Notes under the pieces: generated by a model | What the model saw: only the letters and a program-made list of their open reading frames with translations | Told to the model about the DNA's origin: nothing | Database searches by the model: none | Source of the DNA: Anisodus tanguticus | Taxonomy: Eukaryota > Streptophyta > Magnoliopsida > Solanales > Solanaceae | Length of the DNA stretch: 64,000 bases | Reading direction: 5' to 3' | NCBI GenBank assembly: GCA_034509755.1 | Contig: CM067549.1 | Location: 50,865,052 to 50,929,051, forward strand | In this document: positions 46,965-57,767 of the stretch, piece by piece | Layout of the letters: each line of letters opens with the position of its first letter | Position numbering within the stretch: position 1 is the first letter of the stretch | Made by a program: the position numbers and the translations under genes

Positions 46965-47060
46965 CTCCCTCCTTCCCATTTCGTGTTTGCCTGGACACAA
47001 AGTTTAAGAAATAAAGAAATACTAAAATAAATCATACTCTCCCGTCCCACTTTCCTTTTT
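46965..47060. mobile_element. Stowaway left ends, nested pair
   Basis: Two CTCCC(T)C(C)...TCCCA(T/C)TT ends of the Stowaway type lie 70 bases apart. The first starts directly after the GTA of the splice donor. A matching right end is at 48512-48531 and another near 54700-54720, on the far side of the gypsy insertion. Confidence 0.55.
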
Positions 47061-48072
47061 TGTCCATCTAAATTTAAGTTTCCGTTTTTATCTGTCCCAA
47101 AAAGAGTATTTTTTTCTATATATTATATACTCGGTAATTTACCCGCACTTCGCGTTGTCATGAATGACTTGTTTTAGCCTTATGAGATCAATAGGGAATA
47201 ATTGCATTTTAATTGAAGATTACTGTTCTAATGTCCAATTATACAACATTCGAGGCGGACCAGTCTCCTCATCAATGTTTTGTAGTAGTTCAATAATAAA
47301 TAGGAGTATAGTTTTGTACCCGTGTAGCCATAAGAACCATGTTCTAATCTTCCTCCTTTTTTTTAATCATCCAATATCCACTGGCATGATTATAAGCCTA
47401 CTATAGGGTAAAACATTTCCCATCAAGAAGTTCTCAATTCCTTAGACTCGAACTCGATAATTCTAATTTAAGGGTGAAGGATCCCAATAATGATGCCAAA
47501 AACAAAAGTCGCAATAGACTAAAAAGTTTATGAAGTTTAAAGTGCCTTGAATGAAAGAAGTGATATTTGGAATTTAAACAAAGAGGAGTCCACTTATGAA
47601 ATTCAATAAAATATTATTTGTGATTGTTGTGTTTGAGCCACCTTACGTGTTTATTACAGGAAAGGGGAAAAGAACCAAATAATGAGAAAGGAAAAAAAAA
47701 AGAAATAGAAAAACAATTAAAACACCTTACAAGAAATAAATCAACTACAGGATGGGCATCCATAGCTTTTTGAAGATCAATGTTTAAATTCACTACAGAG
47801 TCATAAGTTCCATTACAATTAGCATCTAGGAATATTAGGTGATAGTGCTTTGCCAATTAATATCCATTAAGGCGTCCTTGGGGTGATCTCGTAGTTCCTA
47901 CGGGGTGGAGATGATGGGGTCGGTCCATGGATTTAGAGGCATGGCTACAAAATGCACTTATATCTGCATCATGTCTCACTAAATTATTATCGAGGTGCCC
48001 TCCTACAATTAAACATCTGAACTGTTCTGTCAATACAACTAATGGAACAAAACAACATACTTTCGGCAATCT

Positions 48073-48183
48073 GTGATGAAGATCATATCATCACCATGCA
48101 CAACTGATCCAAGAAAATGTACAATATTTGGATTTCGAAGTTCCCTCAGTAAAGTATTAACCTTTGCAGAAAACACCCTGCTG
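48073..48183 (-). pseudogene. Protein kinase exon fragment
   Basis: After an acceptor-like TACTTGCAG the minus strand reads VNTLLRELRNPNIVHFLGSV, then VHGDDMIFIT. The LRNPNIVxFLG pattern is the alpha-C to beta-4 segment of Ser/Thr kinases, most like plant integrin-linked or VIK-type kinases. It lacks the nucleotide loop, catalytic loop and DFG motif. Sequence further along (to 47720) has frames with no clear kinase motif. It is probably a captured or decayed gene piece. Confidence 0.4.
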
Positions 48184-48549
48184 CAAGTATAATGAAAAAA
48201 AGAAGTTAAATGGTGAATTTATCCAGAAAGCCTTTTTAAATCATTAATGTAAGAACATATATTTGAAAACAGCCCTTCTTCTGATAGAATTCTCGTTCTG
48301 TATGCTTGACACTTTATTTCCTTAGAAGATGCATATACTTCTTTTGAGAAAGTTTCATAGAAGATACTTAGCACCGCGACATAGTAAGTTTTGAGAAGTT
48401 TTGACCACAAGATTTAAATGACTACACTCGTCTTTAATTAATTTAAGACCACAAGATTAAAAAATCTCCCTTTATTTTTTAAACTCCGTGCCTAATCAAA
48501 CTAAGACACTAAAATTGGGACGGAGGGAGTAAAAATTTGTGTGGCTAGA

Positions 48550-50294
48550 TGATGCAAGAAAGACCTCGGACTTGGTTCCTCAACTCAATTTGTTAAGTGA
48601 AGTCCCAAAGGTGTCAATGGCTAACCATCAACTTACGACTAAGGGCCTAGAATGGTATGGGATTTGGAGCGGATTAGGGGACATCACTTGATTATTATTA
48701 GAAGGACAACTTTTTCGGCCTTTGTGTTGGTCTTGGCCGAGACAATGCTTTTCCTTTAGCTTGTTGTTTTTAATTCCGAGATTAGTTACTAGTTCCTTAG
48801 GACACAATGAAACATGTAATAACTCCTAGTTTCCCTTAGGACACCACCAATGCACCATGTAATAGAGGAGGATGACTACTCCGAGAGTTATTACCAAACG
48901 GGTGACTTGGGCGAGAATGGATAAGGTGACAAGGATTAGGAATCATCTAGAAAGTGTGGCCTCCAAAGGGGATAAATCGTTCATGAACTTGACTACTTGG
49001 AGACATCAAGATTGGCTTAGGGAATGTGAAGAGTTGGCCGTGCAACTCACATAACCATTCGGTCAAGATTATACACTCAAGGAAGAAGCTTCTCATCGGA
49101 TTCCAAGAAGATGGATCATGAATATCTTAAGTACATGCCAAGAGGGGATGATTCTCAACATTATCCAAGAAAGACCATTTATGGACCAACTAGTTTATGT
49201 GTGAAGAATACTAAGGAATGATCTAGAAGGCAAGGAAGATTGGGATTCATTCTCTCTCCCCACTCGGTCAAGAACCCCTCCCCTTCCCGTTCCTACCTTG
49301 GCCGAAATGGCTCAATTTTGTGTCCCTTTATCTACTCTTCTAGAATAGTCCATCTAGTAGTATTTAGTATAAATAGGACCCTTATGTAATGTAAAGAGGC
49401 AGAGTTGATGTATAGAAAAACTTGAGTTTTACTCAAATGCTATTCAACTTGTGTGTTGTCTACCTTAGTTGGTCCTTGTGTGGGCCTTCGGTTCTTGTGT
49501 GAACCAACCCTTTAGTGTAAGTTGAAGCTAGGACTTGTATTACCTAGTTAAACTCAAGCTAAGGTCCCTTCGGTGTAAGTCTTGGTTAGAACTTGTGTGA
49601 TCTAATCAAACCCAAGCTTAAGGAACCCTATTGGTGCGAGTGGACGTTGGAACTTGTGTGATCCAACTAAACCCAAGCCTAGGGTCTATCATAAGGTTAT
49701 CGGCCACCCTCACTTGGCTTGTTCACGAGCTTGTACTTAGCAACCTCGGTCAAGACCTTGTCCAATTGGCCAAACTCATCTTGGTGTCGACTCGAGCATT
49801 AAAACCCCCGTGTCATTATCCTTGCTATATCGACCGTCCTATACTTGGTTTGTACTCGGGTTTGCACCTAGCATCCCGTGTTCATTCCTTGTTCAAACCA
49901 CCATCTCCTTTCTACTACCACATCCCACAAGACTTCCCAAACACCCCCACTCAAAGCCACCAACTGAAACCATCCACAATCAGTCGTATCATCCCGACAA
50001 CACCTAATAGCCCACTACACACCCCAACCGAGAACCTCACTGTTTCAGTAAACTTCCAACATCCTTCAACACTAAACTAACAAAGGCCGATCACTAGAAC
50101 AACCCTCAACGTGTCTACAATAACCTCATAAAATGCCTAAACCCAACTCTCCCTAAAACTACCCGAAACAGCCACCAAACACCACACTGCCGGTAGAATC
50201 AGAGAACCCCACTTTCAAGGCCATTTTCGAGTTAACCCGTTTACAACCAAACTCCAACCCTCTTACCCACTTACACCCTTCCTTATATACATCA
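48550..50294 (+). repeat. 5' LTR of the gag-only gypsy element
   Basis: 1745 bp. A TATA box in GTATAAATAGGACCC is near 49368. Frames inside are chance. It differs from the 3' LTR by scattered substitutions and a few indels, among them a 19-bp stretch near 49089-49107 that is absent from the 3' copy. Confidence 0.88.
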
Positions 50295-50297
50295 GAT

Positions 50298-50310
50298 TGG
50301 TATCAGAGCC
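50298..50310 (+). other. Primer-binding site of the gag-only gypsy element
   Basis: TGGTATCAGAGCC, an exact complement to the 3' end of plant initiator-Met tRNA, three bases after the LTR. Confidence 0.92.
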
Positions 50311-50338
50311 AAGCGTTCCCGTCCCATGCATTAACTCT

Positions 50339-52257
50339 ATGACACACTTGAATGAGGATCTTAGGATGGCTTTGACCAAAATAGTTGCGGACCAAGAGCA
50401 ACTATTAAGAAGGGGATTTGCCGATCGAGTCCGGGGACGAGGTTGCTCAAAACAACCCATACATGTCGAATGAAATGCACAAGAGGAGCCAAGATAAGAG
50501 AGGGAGGATGACCGAACCTTACGGTTTGATCTCCCGATGTTTTAAGGTAACTTAGATTCGGAAGAGTTTCTTGAATGGCTGTGAGCCATTGAGAGACTAT
50601 TTGAGTTTAAACAATATGACGACCATAAGTGCTTCAAGATTGCCACATTACAGTTAAAATCATTTGCAAGACCAAGATTGATTCTTGGGAGAAGTTGAAA
50701 AAGCACTTGAAGTGAAAAATCTTGCCGAGAGAATATGAGCAAGACCTTTACCTTAAACTCACTAAGCTTCGACAAGGTGCTCTTAAGGTCGAGAAGTATG
50801 TCCGAGAGTTTGAAAAAGTCACCATGCTATGTGACTTGGAGGAAAAGAATCACAACGTATTGCACGATTCATTGGGGATTGAATGCGACAATACAAGAAA
50901 AAGTGGAAGTGTCCACCTATCACACCTTTGAAGATGTGTGCCACTTGGCACTCAAATTTGAACGACAACAAAAGAAGGGTTCCCCAAGACCCTATACCAA
51001 ACCCGCAAGTGTTAAAGAGAAAAGTAGTACTTCCTATTCCAACCTGTTGTACAACTAAGAAGATGCGGGAAAAGATAAGGGAAAGAAAGTGGAAATTGCC
51101 AAGGGAGTTGATAGAGGCGGGAAAAGATGCTTCAAATGTCAAGGACTCGGACACTTTGCCAGAGAATGTCCTAATCCGAGAGTCATCACACTTGAGGAGT
51201 ATAAAGAATATGGAGATGCCTTTTCCGTGGAAGAAACCGAAGTTGAAGAAAACCAAGTGGAAGATGAGGCCCTTGCGGAAGATGGTGTGAGTTTGGTTCT
51301 TCAACATGTGCTAAGTGCATAAGTAGAAGAACTTGAGGAAACACAAAGAGAACAAATCTTCTACACCCGATGCAAAGTGAACGAGAGTGTGTGTAACATG
51401 ATTATCAACGGAGGAAGTTGTGCCAACATGACTTCCGTTGAAATGGTGGATAAGCTACAATTGCCTACCCGCGAGCATCCGAGGTCCTATAATCTCCGGT
51501 GGGTTAACAAGGCAAATAGACTAAGGGTAACAAATCAAGCTCTTGTTAACTTCCGGATTGGAGGATATGTAGATAAGATTTGGTGCGACGTCCTTCCTAT
51601 GGATGCGTGCCACATCTTGTTGGGGCGGCTTGGCAATATGATCGAAAGACGACACATGATGGTGAAAAGAACACCTACTCTTTCCATCAAGATGGCAAGG
51701 ATTTCCGGTTGATGCCATTATCACCAAGTAAGGTGAGGGAAATGAAAATCCAAAACGCCCAAAAGCGCAAGGTTGGATCCGAAGCTCTCTTGCTTGAGGA
51801 GCGGAAAGGAGAAGAAGAGTCCAAGAAGGGGAGTGTCATAAATGTCTTAGTGTGTAGAAAGAAAAGGACCCTTGAAGATGCCAGCTCGAAGGAAAACATA
51901 GAGGTTTCGGAAAGTGCATTACCGAATGGTCCCACAAACGGACTACCATCAACAAACAATATTGATCATGCTCTTGAAGTAGTTCCCGGACGATCACGCC
52001 CTACCTATGATGATAATCCGAAGGAGACATCCGAGTCGCTTGTCCACAATGATCTTTGTTCATGTCCGGTACCTATTTTGGTGCAAAAGGGGTATGAAAC
52101 TTGGAGCATATGTATCAATGGCCAAACGGTTCACAACTTTACCTTGAGGTACAAATCCCTAATACCGAGAATGGATGGCTATTTGGATCACTTGGGTGGA
52201 GCTAGATTACTTCCCAAGGTGGCTTTGAAAGGCGGCTCCCAACTATTGACGATCTGA
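50339..52257 (+). pseudogene. Ty3-gypsy gag and protease, broken
   Basis: Gag forms the particle and protease would cut it. Frame by frame: MTHLNEDLRMALTKIVADQE, a gag core with EEFLEWL-AIERLFEFKQYDD and YHTFEDVCHLALKFERQQKK, then a zinc knuckle CFKCQGLGHFARECPNPR (about 51128-51180; CX2CX4HX4C intact). The protease (51377-51712) has NMIINGGSCANMTSVEMVDK, where the family norm is IDGGSCTNVAS, so the catalytic Asp is Asn. It closes with MDACHILLGR and, after a frameshift, WQYDRKTTHDGEKNTYSF and LMPLSPSKV. A charged tail (to 52257) leads on where reverse transcriptase should begin. Stops occur near 50472, 51057, 51321 and 51712. Confidence 0.82.
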
Positions 52258-52836
52258 GAGGTAATTGAACAAAAAACGGATCTCACAATCCAACATGGTG
52301 TGTGCGAGTGGCTTGTGGAGTCATTCAGAGAATGTAACACCCTAAGCTCTCCCATAATTCTCATGCACAAGGGTTGCTTAATCAGGGAATACAAGGTATA
52401 TTCCGAGAACCTTTACATTAAGCCAATCGAAGTAAACCAAAGATGGCTTAAGAATACAAGTGTCCTCCGAGAGGGTGGTTTGGCTTCTCCCTATCCCCAT
52501 ATGTTCGGGAACTATGGTCCCTTTGTTTCCCCTATCACGATCATGAAGATGCAATTTGAAGTTGAACATGAGTTTTGGAAAGTTGGTACCCACCTAATCA
52601 AAGAACAAACACCTGCGACTCCCTATGGCGAGAAGTTGAGAGGTGCGCACCGCAATCCTTCGACGTATGACTCTTTGATCAAATGGGAAGATTACTTAAG
52701 GTATGTCCATTTCAAGTTGTTGAATAAGCTTCGTGATATCTCATACAAAGAAAAACATCCGGACAAGGATGAACGTTCAACGTGTTATGAAGTGTCCTCA
52801 TACTTGAGCCGCGAGAATTTGAGGACATTCTTTTGA
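52258..52836 (+). CDS. Unknown ORF in the gag-only gypsy element
   Basis: An open frame without a stop for about 190 codons (first Met at 52300, MCEWLVESFRECNTLSSPII), ending TGA at 52834-52836, just before the 3' LTR. The protein is basic, with many Tyr and Trp, and includes MHKGCLIREYKVYSENLYIK, MQFEVEHEFWKVGTHLIKEQ and LIKWEDYLRYVHFKLLNKLR. I see no reverse transcriptase, RNase H or integrase motif, no signal peptide and no membrane helix. It stands where pol is lost. It may be an accessory protein of this lineage, captured host coding sequence, or a decayed frame that chances to be open. Function unknown. Confidence 0.45.
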   Translation, partial: EVIEQKTDLTIQHGVCEWLVESFRECNTLSSPIILMHKGCLIREYKVYSENLYIKPIEVNQRWLKNTSVLREGGLASPYPHMFGNYGPFVSPITIMKMQFEVEHEFWKVGTHLIKEQTPATPYGEKLRGAHRNPSTYDSLIKWEDYLRYVHFKLLNKLRDISYKEKHPDKDERSTCYEVSSYLSRENLRTFF

Positions 52837-52848
52837 AGAAGATGAGAT
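52835..52848 (+). other. Polypurine-like tract of the gag-only gypsy element
   Basis: GAAGAAGATGAGAT, purine-rich with three T interruptions, directly before the 3' LTR. Confidence 0.5.
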
Positions 52849-54589
52849 TGCTGCAAGAAAGACCCCGGACTTGGTTCTTCAACTCGAGTTGTTAAGTGAA
52901 GTCTCAAAGGTGTCAATGGCTAACCATCAACCTACGACTAAGGGCCTAGAATGGTACGGGATTTGGAGCGGATCAGGGGACATCACTTGATTATTATTAA
53001 AAGGACAACTTTTTCGACTTTTGTGTTGGTCTTTGGTAGAGGCCATGCTTTTCCTTTAGCTTGTTGTTTTTAATTTCTAGATTAGTTACTAGTTCCTTAG
53101 GACACAATGAAACATGTAATAACTCCTAGTTTCCTTTAGGACACCATCAATGCACCATGTAATAGATGTAATAGAGGAGGATGACTAGGCCGAGAGTTAT
53201 TACCAAACGGGTGACTTGGGCGAGAATGGATAAGGTGACAAGGATTAGGAATCATCTAGAAAGTGTGGCCTCCAAAGGGGATAAATCGTTCATGAACTTG
53301 ACTACCTGGGAGACATCAAGATTGGCTTAGGGAAGGTGAAGAGTTGGCCGTGCAACTCACATAACCATTCGGTCAAGATTACACACTCAAGGAAGAAGAA
53401 GATGGATCATGAATATCTTAAGTACATGCCAAGTGGGGATGATTCTCAACATTATCCAAGAAAGAACATTTATGGACTAACTAGTTTATGTGTGAAGAAT
53501 ACTAAGGAATGATCTAGAAGGCAAGGTAGATTGGGATTCATTCTCTCTCCCCACTCGGTCAAGAACCCCTCCCCTTCCCGTTCCTACCTTGGCCGAAATG
53601 GCTCCATTTTGTGTCCTTTTATCTACTCTTCTAGAATAGTCCATCTAGTAGTATTTAGTATAAATAGGACCCTTATGTAATGTAAAGAGGCAGAGTTGAT
53701 GTATAGAAAAACTTGAGTTTTACTCAAATGCTATTCAACTTGTGTGTTGTCTACCTTAGTTGGTCCTTGTGTGGGCCTTCGGTTCTTGTGTGAACCAACC
53801 CTTTAGTGTAAGTTGAAGCTAGGACTTGTATGACCTAGTTAAACTCAAGCTAAGGTCCCTCCGGTGTAAGTCTTGGTTAGAACTTGTGTGATCTAATCAA
53901 ACCCAAGCTTAAGGAACCCCATTGGTGCGAGTGGACGTTGGAACTTGTGTGATCCAACCAAACCCAAGCCTAGGGTCTATCATAAGGTTATCGGCCACCC
54001 TTACTTGGCTTGTTCACGAGCTTGTACTTAGCAACCTCGGTCAAGACCTTGTCCAATTGGCCAAACTCATCTTGGTGTCGACTCGAGCATTAAAACCCCC
54101 GTGTCATTATCCTTGCTATATCGACCGTCCTATACTTGGTTTGTACTCGGGTTTGCACCTAGCATCCCGTGTTCATTCCTTGTTCAAACCACCATCTCCT
54201 TTCTACTACCACATCCCACAAGACTTCCCAAACACCCCCACTCAAAGCCACCAACCGAAACCATCCACAATCAATCAGTCGTATCATCCCGACAACACCT
54301 AATAGCCCACTTCACACCCCAACCAAGAACCTCACTGTTTTAGTAAACTTCCGACATCCTCCAACACCAAACTAACAAAGGCCGATCACTGGAACAACCC
54401 TCAACATGTCTACAATAGCCTCATAAAATGTGTAAACCCAACTCTCCCTAAAACTCCCCGAAACAGCCACCAAACACCACACTGACGGTAGAATCAGAGA
54501 ACCCCACTTTCAAGGCCATTTTCGAGTTAACCCGTTTACAACCAAACTCCGACCCACTTACCCACTTACACCCCTCCTTATATACATCA
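52849..54589 (+). repeat. 3' LTR of the gag-only gypsy element
   Basis: 1741 bp, highly similar to the 5' LTR. It has a 9-bp tandem duplication (GTAATAGATGTAATAGAGG near 53159) and lacks 19 bp near 53391-53400. The same TATA box is near 53658. Confidence 0.88.
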
Positions 54590-54594
54590 CTAGA

Positions 54595-55829
54595 AATCAT
54601 TTTATTAAGGGTAAAAATGTAAATATAAAGTTGAATTGTTGTTAAATATAGAAAGATGTTTGTTCTTTTGGGACTGACTAAAAAGGAAGGATTGTCGTGT
54701 AAATTGGGACGGAAGGAGTAATTTTGTGTATTTTTTATATTAATTATAGCGGCATTTCGGTAATCGCATTATTATGCACTTTGATATGTTGGCCTCTGTG
54801 ATTGTTATGTGAGCAAAGGTCTTCGTTTAGTGGTATTAACTCTTCATCTATTCCTTTAGAGCTTAGATGATTTGTAATTGCAGTAGTTTATTAACTTTCT
54901 TAATTCCAATAGTTTTTGTTGCTAATTATATTCAATGCTCTTTTGTCACATAAAGCTGGGATCAGAGGCGGAGCCAGGATTTGAAGTTACTGGGTTCGGG
55001 ATTCTAGTTCTTTTAAGTTGTTGGGTTCTAAATTAAGATTGTGTACATATTTAATGGACTTCTTAAGACAAATATAGGGTTTAGACCAAAGTAATTGGAT
55101 TTGGCGGGACTTGTACCATGTACACTGGCTCCGCCCTGGCTGGGACCAAAATGAAAAATACTTGGTGTCATTGCCAGGTTCTTTATTTTTCCTGATAAAA
55201 AGAACCCTTAAACTTTAAATTTAAGCTTAATGTGCTTTTGTCAAAAAAAGTTGAGCTTTTTGAAACTTATTTTAGAGAGAGTGTAAAAGCTTTGACCTTA
55301 GAAATGGTTCATACTTTTTCTTCTTTCTTTAAATTTTGGACCTCAGACCTTAGAAGTCATTTTAATTTGATTAATCTATAAAGTACGGTAGGAATATCAC
55401 AATGTGATGCTACATTTATTTAGTGGATTGGTGGTTGATGTCATATAGGGAAAAGAAAGTAGTGGGTTTTTGGATAATAAGGTATTGAACTTATACTGTT
55501 GGTTTCGTTGGAGTTAACAGTTGTCCGTGCTTCAAGCTTACTGCCAAGGTCAATTTTTGGTTTTTCATGCCAGCAAAATACTCCAACATAGTTCTAATGG
55601 ATAATGTTACCTATTGTAATCCAGATAATTGCATGGCAACGACTTTTTCAACTAATATAAGTGATTTTCTAAGAAAGATTGGTCTCTAAAATTCTTAAGA
55701 TATGAAAGAATTTGTAATAGTATGTTACAAGAATCTTTGAACTTCCTAATATTTCAGTTTCCAAAAAAAGAATATGTGAACTTCCAAGCCATAACTTTCT
55801 TCTCTTACCTTGCATTTACCTTGATGCAG
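54595..55829. other. Intron sequence before the trihelix exon
   Basis: Contains the right end of a Stowaway (AAATTGGGACGGAAGGAGTA near 54701-54720) and the MITE at 54962-55138. The rest is unremarkable and ends in a good acceptor (ACCTTGATGCAG). Confidence 0.55.
54955..55145. mobile_element. MITE with GGCGGAGCCAG ends
   Basis: CAGAGGCGGAGCCAGG at the left and CTGGCTCCGCCCTG at the right are near-perfect inverted ends of a 177-bp non-coding unit (54962-55138). The direct repeat GCTGGGA flanks it at 54955-54961 and 55139-55145. Target size suggests hAT or Mutator type. Confidence 0.7.
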
Positions 55830-56577
55830 CTCATCTTCGGATGACAGTGGATCATCAGAGGCAATTGAAGAACATTTAATTAGGAAGAGGAAGAGGGAAA
55901 CACGGAGGAGTCTTAAATTATATCTTGAAGACATGGTAAGGAAGCTTATGGACAAGCAAGAGCAGATGCACAAACAATTAATAGAGATGATAGAGAAGAA
56001 GGAACAGGAGAGAATCAACCGGGAAGAAGCTTGGAATCAGCAAGAAGTAGAAAGGGCAAAGCGGGATGAGGAGTTGAGAGCTGAAGAGACATCTAGAAAC
56101 TTGGCTCTTATTTCTTTCCTTGAGAATCTGTTAGGTGAAGAGTTCCGAATTCCAAAATCATCAAAAATATCAACACTAGTTAAAGATGAAGGTGAAGTTC
56201 ATGGTCAAGAACCTGATGTTAGATCTGATCCATGTAATAGGAGATGGCCAAAATCTGAAGTACAAGCCCTTGTATCAGTTCGAACTGCTTTAGATCACAA
56301 GTTTCTTAAAGGGGCTAAAGGATCTGTGTGGGAAGAGGTAGCTGATGGATTGGCTAAGATGGGTTACATTTGGACTCCAAAAAAGTGTAAAGAAAAATGG
56401 GAGAACATTAACAAGTACTATAAAAGGACGATTGACAGTGGTAAGACACGTCCAAAAAACTACAGATCGTGCCCCTATTTCCATGAATTAGACATACTTT
56501 ATAAGAACGGACTGCTTAACCAAGGTGCTGGAAATTGTGTGAAGAGTGAGACAGAAAGCAAGAACGTTGAAGAGTAA
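55830..56577 (+). CDS. GT-2-like trihelix transcription factor, C-terminal exon
   Basis: A nuclear DNA-binding protein of the plant GT factor family, which binds GT-element promoters. The exon begins after ACCTTGATGCAG and codes for 248 residues to a TAA. In order: an acidic Ser stretch (SSSDDSGSSEAIEEH), a basic nuclear signal (LIRKRKRETRRSLKLYLEDM), and a long coiled coil (KLMDKQEQMHKQLIEMIEKK to RNLALISFLENLLGEE), the conserved central helix of the family. Last is the trihelix DNA-binding domain near residues 145-225: NRRWPKSEVQALVSVRTALD, GSVWEEVADGLAKMGYIWTP, KKCKEKWENINKYYKRT, and CPYFHELDILY. The spaced Trp residues (RW, W, KW) are intact. Only this C-terminal trihelix is present, as in single-trihelix relatives of GT-2 such as the Arabidopsis protein At5g47660. 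The upstream exon may be 46594-46961. No break is seen in this exon. Confidence 0.85.
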
Positions 56578-57767
56578 ATATTGCCCGAGTCCTGTTCCTG
56601 GATATCTCTTACTGCCTCATCCACGGTGAAGGGTGTGCTTGTAACTAATCCAGTGAAGTACATATGATTGATCAGGATCTCCAAATTCTTTGGTTGAACT
56701 TCAGCTTGACGAACCGACACAATGGACTTATTGCTGCATCAATCTCATGATAAAGTATTGGTGTTCCTTGAAATGGTTTTAGGGAATTCAAAGTTCTTAA
56801 CTAGTTGCAATCTTTGCATGTTCCTGAGTGCATTTTGGTAACAAGAGTTCTCCGCTGTAGTTTCTATATTTAATAAGTGAACAAGAGGGGTACGAACATA
56901 GCTTTAAAAAGTTGTACTTTATGTTGCATTAACGATACCAAAGTGTGTACGAACAGTGCATTCTACTATTGTACAAAAAATTATGAAAATCGTACAGTGC
57001 GGTATTGTTAACACGTATATTACACTTCTTTTTCAGCAAACCATGTGTACTGCCCACATGCTTCTCTCTCTTCTTTTCCAGTATTTGTATTTCCTACACT
57101 TCCTTTTTCCGACTTAGGGTTCTTTCTACATCTGTTTCTTGTTTGTTGTTTTGCTTTATTTTGTAGGCAGATGAGTACATATGTTGCTGTTAACAGTTCT
57201 CCAGAAATTATTTGTTGATTCAAGTATACCCAGAGAACCAGAAGAAGAAATACTAATAAAGAAGCCAAACAATAGAGATGAAAGCAGCTAGCAATGCCAG
57301 TCGATTCCTGGTGTATGTGTCCTGAAACTTTATGGGTAGGTGCATTTTGTTCCTTTACATTCACAAGGAGAGAGCTCACAATTTATTTCCATTTTTTTAA
57401 ACAGAAAAGAAAAATATCGGAAACGGGAATGGAATTCTTTGATAAAAAATATCTGAAATGTGTTTTGTCACACAATGTGTTTGCTTTAATTCATCAGAGA
57501 GTTGCACTTCTATGGTAAACTTTTCAGTTGCCACCCATATCCCATCTCTATTTGTTCTCTTAAATAAGAATGCACCTCTGCATACATGTTTTTTTCTCTA
57601 TGTTTGAGATTATTTCTATTTTTGTTAATATTGTTCCATGAGAATTTATAATTGTTTTCCAATGCCTTAATAAAAAAACTGAAGTAATGGTAGATTTGGT
57701 CAGTTTTTAGTATAACATTCTTGGAAAAGTCAATATTTGGTAGCTTTCAACTGAAAAAGAGAAGAAG
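56578..57767. other. 3' flank of the trihelix gene
   Basis: Presumably 3' untranslated region followed by spacer. No coding potential or repeat ends are clear. Confidence 0.5.

Larger units (their letters stand above)
46962..48544. other. Putative intron with Stowaway pieces
   Basis: Begins with CTCCCTCCTTCCCATTTCG (46965), a Stowaway left end placed right at the donor. A second left end (CTCCCGTCCCACTTTCC) is near 47038. A right end, AAATTGGGACGGAGGGAGTA, is at 48512-48531. The middle holds the kinase-like fragment at 48073-48183 on the minus strand. No other gene. Confidence 0.5.
48545..54594 (+). mobile_element. Gag-protease-only Ty3-gypsy element, complete with LTRs and TSD
   Basis: A whole non-autonomous element. 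5' LTR 48550-50294, internal region 50295-52848, 3' LTR 52849-54589. An exact 5-bp target copy CTAGA lies at 48545-48549 and 54590-54594. LTRs start TG(A/C)TGCAAGAAAGACC and end TATACATCA. There is a tRNA-Met primer site and a purine-rich stretch before the 3' LTR. The internal region keeps gag and protease but no reverse transcriptase, RNase H or integrase. An extra frame occupies their place. It must have been moved by enzymes of another element. Confidence 0.9.

Noticed and set aside
47164..47406. 80-codon frame in the putative intron
   Set aside because: Low-complexity, no domain, and placed between Stowaway ends.
49631..50080. 149-codon plus-strand frame
   Set aside because: It lies wholly within the 5' LTR and recurs, shortened, in the 3' LTR (53922-54302). 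No domain is present.
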